This document shows positions 56,944 through 64,000 of a DNA stretch of 64,000 nt, one piece after another (within the stretch, counting starts at the first letter, position 1; each line of letters opens with the position of its first letter). The notes beneath the pieces are model-generated. The model was given only the letters and a program-made list of their open reading frames with translations, was not told where the DNA came from and did no database searches. This DNA is from Haberlea rhodopensis (Eukaryota > Streptophyta > Magnoliopsida > Lamiales > Gesneriaceae). The stretch spans positions 8,246,001 to 8,310,000 of the forward strand of contig CAJQUN010000001.1 in assembly GCA_907163345.1 (NCBI GenBank). The letters are read 5' to 3'. Both the position numbers and the translations under genes were made by a program.

Positions 56944-57878
56944 AAAGAGGGTTCAAGAAAATACAAGGAAGAGTAGACAAAAAAATTCCAACGGAATTGA
57001 ACCGATCCATGTTTCTTGATACCATTAAAATCAATTGGAAATGACATGGAGAATATACACGAAAACATACAAAATGGCTGGGCCAGAGAAGCAAACATTA
57101 AATAACAATATACACACTAGCATCCCGGGTTTGGTTTTGAAATCAAATCGATCTTGAGTCGCAGATACACTGTAATGCAAAAGTGGTGGGCTTGGGAAGC
57201 GAGCATTTTGTACCAACGAGAGCTTGGGAATTACAAAAAAAATGAGGCTTCATGAATGTATGTATAGCTGCCGCCTTGAAATTATAAACATGTCTGTCTA
57301 TATTAAATTAGGCATTTGATATTGTGTCATCGTGCAGCATAGAAAAAACACAGATAATGGAAGGCGTTTGGGGAAGGGGTTGATTGTGAGAACGGGTGTT
57401 GGCCCCAGCCAATGCCGAAACTTAGCACAGTTTTTAGTACTTGAAAACATGTGACAGATGGTTGGTGTTGCTGTTTGCAATACTTAACCACGAATCTCTT
57501 CTCCCATATATAGTTAACTATCTTGGTGATGGATTTTGAATAAAACGGATGGTTCCTGTAACAAATTTACCTCATGGAATTTTTCAAGTGGGGAGTTTTT
57601 CTTCTAATAACTCGAATCGAAATCCGCTTCATTTTGCACTGTTTCATTTTGAATTTAGGTTCGATGCAACGTGTTGAATAGAATAGTACAGCCTCCTAAA
57701 GTGTGTTTTTTATGTCCTTACGACTATATTTATTTGAAAATTAACTTTTTATTTTAGATTGTATTTGGATGGAATGATTTGAAATGAGATCTGATATCCC
57801 GATAGGGAGTCAGTACGGCCTCGGCCCTAAATCCAGGGGTATAACCTGACCCGACTTCGTCATTTGCGACCCCCGCTT
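56944..57878. other. Upstream region of the ATL gene
   Basis: Expected to contain the minus-strand promoter and 5' leader. No coding similarity is found. No TATA box was fixed with confidence. Toward 57780-57878 the sequence becomes GC-richer (TCGGCCCTAAATCCAGGGG, CCTGACCCGAC) and passes into the tandem repeat next to the Tat-type element. Confidence 0.4.
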
Positions 57879-58027
57879 CAGCTCGGCATGTCCGCAAGCA
57901 CTCAGCTCGGCATGTCTGCATGTCCTCAGCTCGGCACATGTCCTTATGCCCTCAGCTCGGCATGTCCGCACGCACTCAGCTCGGCACGTCCTTATGTCCT
58001 CAGCTCGACACATGTCCTTAGCTCTAC
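57879..58027 (+). repeat. Short tandem repeat, ~25-bp unit
   Basis: About six units beginning CAGCTCGGCA followed by a variable CATGTCC.TATGC.CT part. It lies directly before the Tat-type RT and may be part of that element or may mark the breakpoint where its gag and protease were lost. The ORFs on both strands across it are repeat artefacts. Confidence 0.75.
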
Positions 58028-58049
58028 GTGTTCACAGGCCGTCCCAGCC

Positions 58050-59478
58050 CAGACTGTGAAGTGGAGGAAAGTGGAGGATGTGCATCGATTTCAGAGACCT
58101 GAACACAGCTTGCCCCAAAGATTGCTACCCTCTGCACCGAATTGACCAGCTTGTAGACTCCACCTCAGGGTACGAGTTATTGTGATTCATGGATGCATAC
58201 CAATGATATCACCAGATTCCTCTGGCTGAAGAGGACCAAGACAAGGTCAGTGTCATCACCTCAGATCATGGTTCGCAGGAACGCCGTTATAACGGCCGGA
58301 ACGGCCGTTCCATAACCGGAACGGCAGTGGCCGAGTCGAATTTCATGCCCGCTCTGGAAGTTGCTCTAAAACTCCGATAATCACAGTGAAAACAGTGGAA
58401 CGGCCGTTTTTTCACGGAACGGCACGATTTTTCGCCCAGATCGGGAGAGGAACGGCCGTTTTTGGTTTCTGTAAGTGTGTGTGTTTTTCTGCAGATTTAA
58501 TGTGTGCGCGCGTCGAAGAAGAAAAAGGCGTGCTGTATGTATTATGGAAAGAGAGAGATTCATGGCCACATTTTTTAATTAAATAATATGAATATTGATT
58601 TTTAAATCTTAACTTGATAAATACATAATTAATTGCAAATACAGTATTGTAAAATAATTATTTTGAAATTTAGTTTTATAAAATAATTATATATTTATTT
58701 ATTATTTAATAATGAAACACATTAATTATTTGGATCATATTTAATTATAATAAATATAACTATTGATTAATCTTGTATAATGAAATTTACCCTACATGAA
58801 ATTTTATTATATTAATTGTAATTAATTAGGATATGAAGTTGAATTATTTTTAAAATTTATCCACAAGAATTAAGAATATCATATTAATTATTTAAGAATT
58901 AAGAATTATTTCTAAGCTAATGTTGTAAAATATTTAATTTGATGTAAATATTTTTCCTAAATGATTCAAATTATTTTGAATTTTTTATATAATTTTATTA
59001 AAAATTTCGTTCCGTTCCCGTTCCGTGAAATGTCATTGTAACTGGAACGATAGCCACTGTTCCAGGCACCGTTCCCGTTACGACGAACCATGCCTCAGAT
59101 GGAACCTACTGCTACGTAGTCATTGCATTCGGCCTAAAAAATGTCGGGGCTACGTACCAGAGGTTGATTGATAAGGTATTCGAAGGACAAACAGGGAGAA
59201 ACATTGAGGTATATGTCGATGATATACTGGTGAAGTCGAAGAACATATCGGATCTCATACCTGATTTGGAGGAGACATTTGACACCCTGGGCAAGTTCGG
59301 GCTAAAGCTGAATTCAGCCAAATGTGTATTCGGGGTGAAGAGTGTGAAGTTTTTGGGTTTCATGGTGACGGACGGAGGAATTGAGGTCAAGACAGAAAAG
59401 GTTAGGGTTGTGGAAGACATGACCTACCCTAAGAATATAAGGGAGGTACAAAAATTGACAGGTCGAATTGCTCCCTAG
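58050..59478 (+). pseudogene. Tat-type reverse transcriptase, split by a MITE
   Basis: 58060-58266 reads KWRMCIDFRDLNTACPKDCY, IDQLVDSTSGYELL, stop, FMDAYQ, stop, YHQIPLAEEDQDKVSVITSD. It resumes at 59101 with GTYCYV, ATYQRLIDKVFEGQ, VYVDDILVKSK (catalytic YVDD at about 59212) and KFLGFMVTDGGIE. Removal of the MITE and one 8-bp duplication restores VITSD-GTYC. Stops at about 58173 and 58194 inactivate it. Confidence 0.88.
58267..59092. mobile_element. hAT-type MITE in the Tat RT
   Basis: 826 bp flanked by a perfect 8-bp duplication, cctcagat, at 58259-58266 and 59093-59100. Terminal inverted repeats start CATGGTTCG at both ends (CATGGTTCGCAGGAACG and, on the reverse strand, CATGGTTCGTCGTAACG). 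GGAACGGCCGTT palindromes recur near the left end (58292-58306, 58398-58409, 58450-58461), with GTTCCGTTCCCGTTCC near the right end. The centre is very AT-rich. No transposase frame is present. An 8-bp duplication points to the hAT superfamily. Confidence 0.88.
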
Positions 59479-59596
59479 CACGGCTCATATCCAGATCAGC
59501 ATACAGGAGTTATCATTTCTTCCAAGTATTGAGAAAGGCCAAGAAATTCGAGTGGAATGAAGAATGTGAAATTCCTTTACAGACTTAAAGAATCAT

Positions 59597-60250
59597 TTGG
59601 CTGAGTTACCCGTGTTGGTCAAGCCTGACCCTGGGGAAAAGTTGTGGGTTTACCTCTCGGCCACAGAATATGCAGTAAGCTCGGTGTTGATCAAACAGGA
59701 TGGAGTAGATCAAAAACCGGTTTATTATGCCAGTCATGCGGTACGAGGGGCGGAGCTTAGATACCCAGAGGTAGAGATGCTAGCGCTAGCTCTGATTATA
59801 ACTGGGAGAAGGTTGAGACCATACTTTTTGTCTCATCCCATTTCGGTCTTAACAAATAGTCACATTGGAAGGATCATGATGCAGCCTGATGTATCAGGAA
59901 GGCTAGTCAAGTGTACAATCAAGCTTGGTGAGTATGATATATCCTACCAGCCTCGGACATCCATCAAGGGTCAAGCACTGTCGGATTTCTTGGCGGAGAT
60001 GATCAGATCTGAACAGGATGAGACGTGGAAGGTGTATGTAGATGGGGCCTCGAACAACGAGGGATGCGGAGTCGGGTAGTGTTGATTTCTCCGAAGGATG
60101 AGATGATGAAAGCGATGGTCAAACAAGATTTTCGGGCCTCCACAAACGAGGCAGAGTATGAAGCAGTACTAACCGGGCTCAAATTAGCTCGGGAAGTAGG
60201 AGCTAGCAGGGTAGTCCTTCATTCCGACTCCCAACTAGTGGCCTAACAGG
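59597..60250 (+). pseudogene. Tat-type RNase H plus archaeal-like second RNase H
   Basis: 59597-60079 carries the Gypsy RNase H (WVYLSATEYAVSSVLIKQDG, QKPVYYASHAV, RYPEVEMLALAL) and the start of the second domain (WKVYVDGASNNEGCGVG). After a frame change it continues at 60078-60246 with VVLISP, STNEAEYEAVLTGLKLAREV and HSDSQLVA. The second, archaeal-type RNase H before integrase is specific to the Tat lineage. Stops at 60077 and 60244 break the frame. Confidence 0.82.
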
Positions 60251-60409
60251 TGAAGGGGAGTTTCGAGGTCAAGAGCGAGAAGTTAATGAATATTTAAGAG
60301 CTATCCAAGAAATGTCAGAGAGTTTTGTTGAGTTGAGTATAATACAAATACCCCGAGAAGAGAACCATGAGGCGGACTAACTCGCAAAGTAGGCCGCATC
60401 GTTGGCCCC

Positions 60410-61673
60410 GTGTCCCAGATGGAGGTCATAATCCAGATCGAGCTGACACCATCAAAGCAGACCGGTTTGGAGCCTCCCACGGTGGAAAGCTGGATGACCC
60501 CAATCCTGAAATATCTGAGAAGGTCCGAGCTTCCCGCGGACAAAAATGAAGCGAGGAGGTTGAAAAGGCAGGTTTTCCGGTTTGTCTTGGTTGGTGAGGC
60601 GTTGTACAAGACGTCTATCGCTGGGCCCCTACTCAGGTGTCTCGCAGAAGAGGAGGCTAAGCACGTACTTCTCGAGATACATGAAAGTTGTTGCGGAGAT
60701 CACCTCGGGAGTCTAGCCCTGGCTCAAAAAACCCTCATGGCCGGGCATTTTTGGCCTACTTTGCGGAGAGATGCAGTGAAGGTTGTAGCTACCTGTGAGG
60801 GTTGCCAGATGCATAGTAGATCACAATCACAGCCAGTTGAGTTCATGAGATCCGTGATAGCAGCTTGTCCGTTTGATCAGTGGGGGATGGATATTGTGGG
60901 ACCTTTCCCCATCGCCCCGAGGCAGAAAATATTCTTGATAGTCGTTGTGGACTACTTTTCAAAATGGGTAGAGGCGGAGGCCCTAGCCCGGATTACCGAG
61001 AAAGATGTGCTGAATTTCTTATGGAAAAACGTTGTATGCCGATTTGGAGTTCCGATGAGGTTGATTTCCGACAATGGGAGGCAATTCCAAGGGAGAAAAT
61101 TGATAGCTTGGTGCCGAGAGATGAAGATCGCTCAGGCCTTCACCTCTGTAGCCTACCCACGGAGTAATGGGCAAGCGGAGGTCACAAACAGATCTATAGT
61201 GCAAGCGTTGAGGGCAAGACTGTATGGGGTTGGAAATGAATGGGTTGATGAGCTACCAAGTTTCATGTTGGCCTATCACACTACACCTCGAACCCCCACC
61301 AGGGAGATGCCTTCATTATGGTCTACGGGTCGGAGGCAGTGCTACCGCAGAGATAGGAGGGACTTCAGCAAGGATCCAAGCCTATGACGATGATAATGTC
61401 TAACGTCGGGCCTTGGATCTTGATTTGATATGCAAGAAGAGGGAAAGGGCGGCGATTAGAATGGAGGCCTACTGGAGCAAAATAGTCAAGGCTTATAACA
61501 AACAGGTTATACCTCGAAACTTCCAAGTGGGGGACCTAATACTTAAAAAGATTCAGCTAATGGAAGTCGCGAAACTTGACCCCACGTGGGAAAAACCTTA
61601 CAAGATAGTCCAAAAGTTAAGTTCAGGAGCCTACTATTTGGAGGACGCAGTAGGCCGGAAATTGAAGACCTAG
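60410..61673 (+). pseudogene. Tat-type integrase
   Basis: 60410-61387 carries the zinc-binding N-terminal part (HESCCGDHLG...C..C: EIHESCCGDH, ATCEGCQMHSR) and the catalytic core FDQWGMDIVGPFP (first D), RLISDNGRQF (second D) and SNGQAEVTNRSI (E). The frame is lost near 61330 (expected LVYGSEAVLP). It resumes at 61413-61673 with the C-terminal part (NFQVGDLILKK, KLDPTWEKPYKIV, GAYYLED). It would insert the element cDNA if intact. Confidence 0.85.
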
Positions 61674-61802
61674 GAATGCTTTTCACCTCAGGAGATATTA
61701 CTCTTAGGCACCCATATTTTCTTTTTCATGTACGAACTCGTAGTAAACAAGTTTTTATTATGAAGTATTATTCAGAAGCACGATTACCAAATGTAAATGT
61801 TC

Positions 61803-62890
61803 AAATTTATTGCTAAGGTCCGCCCTGGCATCATTAAGTGCAGGTCAGCCATGTCACTATAAAGCCCAGGTGAATGAGGCCCTGGCACAAATTTATTGCT
61901 AAGACCCTTGCATCATTAAGTGCAGGCCAGCCATGTCACTATAAAGCCCATGTGAATGAGGCTCTGTCACAAATTTACTGCTAAGGTCCTCCCTGGCATC
62001 ATTAAGTGCATGTCACTATAAAGCCCAGATGAATGAGGCACTGACACAAATTTATTGCTAAGGTCTGCCCTGACATCATTAAGTGCAGGCCAGTCATGTC
62101 ACTATAAAGCTCAGGTGAATGAGGCCCTGGCACGAATTTATTGCTAAGGTCCGCCCTGGCATCATTAAGTGCAGGTCAGCCATGTCACCATAAAGCCCAG
62201 GTGAATGAGGCATTGTCACAAATTTATTGCTATGGTCCGCCTTGCATCATTAAGTGCATGCCAGCCCTGTCACTATAAAGCCCAGATGAATGAGGCTCTG
62301 GCACAAATTTATTGCTAAGGTCCGCTCTGGCATCATTAAGTGCAGGTCAGCCCTGTCACTATAAATCATAGGTGAATGAGGCTCTCGCACAAATTTATTG
62401 CTAAGATACGCCCTGGGATCATTAAGTGCATGTCAGCCCTGGCACTATGAATGAGGCTCTGGCACAAATTTATTGCTAAGGTCCGCCCTGACATCATTAA
62501 GTGCAGGTCAGCCCTGTCACTATAAAGCCCAGGTGAATGAGGCCCTGACACAAATTTATTTCTAAGGTACGCCCTGGCATCATTAAGTGCAGGTCAGCCC
62601 TTTCACTATAAAGCCTAGGTGAATTAGGCTCTGGCACAAATTTATTGATAAGGTCCGCCATGACATCATTAAGTGCATGTCAGCCATGTCACTATAAAGC
62701 CCGGATGGATGACGCTCTGGCACAAATTTATTGCTAAGGTCCGCCCTGGCATCATTAAGTGCAGGTCAGCTTGTCACTATAAAACCCAGGTGAATGAGGC
62801 ACTGGCACAAATTTATTGCTAAGGTCCGCCTTGGTATCATTAAGTGTAGGTCAGCCCTGTCACTATAAAGCCTAGGTGGATGAGGCCCTG
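61803..62890 (+). repeat. Tandem array, ~87-bp unit, ~12 copies
   Basis: Units read AAATTTATTGCTAAGGTCCG, then CCTGGCATCATTAAGTGCAG, GTCAGCC.TGTCACTATAAAG and CCCAGGTGAATGAGGC.CTGGCAC. Unit length varies between about 70 and 90 bp through small deletions. Each unit contains CACTATAAAGCCC. It lies 3' of the integrase, where Tat-lineage elements often carry tandem repeats. A minus-strand ORF at 62366-62551 is a repeat artefact. Confidence 0.9.
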
Positions 62891-64000
62891 TGTGGGGTCC
62901 TCATTACTTATTACTTAATCCATTATGTATCAATTAAGCATACATACGTGAGTCTGAATTAAGTAAAAACATGCACTGATTTAGAGTATCTTACTAGTTA
63001 AGTTGTTACAGATGTACCAAATCCCTAGTACAAAAACCAACTTTTTCTACATATAAAATTAACAACCTAAGCTAGTACAACTCCTATGCAGTGGTTCACC
63101 TCGCAGCGGAATAAAACTCACGATTCCCACGTCTATGCAATCCTACAGAAACATTCACAAAACGTGAGTATAGATAAACAACTATCTCAGTGCGATATCA
63201 AAACACAATAACAATAACAATGATAAAGCACAATAAATCATCTAATGTGAATGTTCTGTATCATGCAGCCACAAATGCACAATGTCATGACATGTCTCAA
63301 CAAGTACCCTATTATCACGAGACTAAAATGATATGCCTATTCAGCTCAATATGTCAGTGGAACCACCTCACATCTTCATATTAGCAGCACATATCATAGT
63401 ACCGTCCTCAAATGATAATAGCCAGAGCATATACCCAAAAACCGGCGTATATCTCTATATAGCATAACCGAGCATATACCCAAACCAGGCGTATATCTCC
63501 CTGTCACATAACCGAGCATATACCCAAACCAGGCGTATATCTCTATGTAACATAACCAAGCATATACCCAATACCAGGCGTATCGAGCATATACCCAAAC
63601 CAGGCGTATATCTCACATACATATGATATCCATGAATGTAAGGCATGTGATACTACCAATCATATGATACTAACATAACACAATTCATATGATATCAATC
63701 TTATAACATCATCAAACAATATCTATACTCTGTACGTCGACACGTACCTGTACTGCGACACAAATGAGTTAAATTAGGCGTCACTGGTTACGTGCCTCGT
63801 TGTCCCGTCCCCTGAGATGATGCTACAACAATGCCAACAATATATCATGTTATCATAGGCATTAAAATCAAATTCTACAAAAATATAACATTTTTCAACT
63901 TTCCTAAAGCACCGATCGATCGCTACCAGCACCGATCGATCGCCAAAACATTCTGTCTCCTCGCGATCGATCGCAACAACTTGGCGATCGATCGCAACAA
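62891..64000. mobile_element. Partial LTR-like sequence at right edge
   Basis: It begins TGTGGGGTCCTCATTAC immediately after the tandem array and runs off the window. There is no coding similarity. It contains a 44-bp tandem repeat (63425-63614) and GATCGATCG palindromes (63912-63998) like those in LTRs of elements B and C. The TGTGRGRKCC terminus resembles, on the reverse strand, the end of the left-edge sequence at 1667, but that match is short. Assignment as an LTR is tentative. Confidence 0.4.
63425..63614. repeat. Tandem repeat, ~44-bp unit, five copies
   Basis: Units start GAGCATATACCCAAACCAGG and continue CGTATATCTC..T.T..CATAACC. The fourth unit is truncated. The minus-strand ORF 63455-63646 reads the repeat and is not a gene. 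Confidence 0.85.

Larger units (their letters stand above)
58028..62890 (+). mobile_element. Truncated Tat-lineage Ty3/Gypsy element
   Basis: Plus-strand order: RT, RNase H, a second RNase H, integrase, then a tandem-repeat 3' region, which is the hallmark order of the Tat/Ogre branch. Gag, protease and both LTRs are not seen. An hAT-type MITE interrupts RT. Several stops and frameshifts occur. It ends where an LTR-like TGTGGGG begins at 62891. Confidence 0.82.

Noticed and set aside
57864..58145. 93-codon ORF across the CAGCTCGGCA repeat
   Set aside because: It joins repeat translation to an out-of-frame piece of the Tat RT.
61803..62890. CRISPR-like appearance of regularly repeated units
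   Set aside because: The units are contiguous tandem repeats without unique spacers, in a plant nuclear genome.

Overview
This is a stretch of nuclear DNA from a flowering plant, almost certainly a eudicot. The evidence is spliced GT-AG genes with plant-only products (an ARAD-type GT47 glycosyltransferase, an EGY1-type plastid site-2 protease, an ATL RING-H2 protein), AT-rich non-coding DNA, and a dense load of plant retrotransposons (Ty1/Copia, Ty3/Gypsy of several lineages, an L1-type LINE with a C-terminal RNase H). Species cannot be named from the sequence. Only about 4-5 kb is host coding sequence; most of the remainder is transposable elements, many nested inside one another.

Layout. 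1-9935: a decayed minus-strand Gypsy element (LTR at 9534-9935, gag, acidic linker, protease) split by a complete 6.3-kb non-autonomous Athila-like element A (1887-8168, 5-bp target duplication), with another LTR-like piece at the left edge. 10245-12338: a two-exon GT47 gene on the minus strand, apparently intact. 14892-30985: a broken EGY1-type gene with introns retained, split by Copia-1 (15647-22420, in an intron, 5-bp target duplication) and Copia-2 (24360-30851, opposite strand, in the last exon). 31586-33164: a foldback element with long inverted arms and inverted tandem subrepeats at its centre. 33841-55420: one LINE, bounded by a ~24-bp imperfect target duplication, that hosts Athila-like elements B (34206 to about 38220, plus strand) and C (38803-51782, minus strand). 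C hosts D (39343-45547) in one LTR, and the LINE RT region also hosts a 144-bp palindromic MITE. 55555-56865: an intact ATL42/ATL12-type RING-H2 gene. 57879-62890: a truncated Tat-lineage Gypsy element (RT, RNase H, second RNase H, integrase, 3' tandem repeats) interrupted by an 826-bp hAT-type MITE with an 8-bp target duplication. 62891-64000: part of another LTR element.

How the parts relate. Order of events can be read from the nesting: the LINE came first, then B and C, then D, whose LTRs differ at only about ten positions. Elements A-D carry gag-like or gag-protease sequence but no recognisable reverse transcriptase or integrase, so they probably depend on enzymes supplied by other elements. 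All four share a tRNA-Asp-type primer site and two conserved internal signals: a small hairpin near the end of the coding region, and a stem followed by a purine tract. The only apparently functional host genes are the GT47 and ATL genes; they look unrelated to each other.
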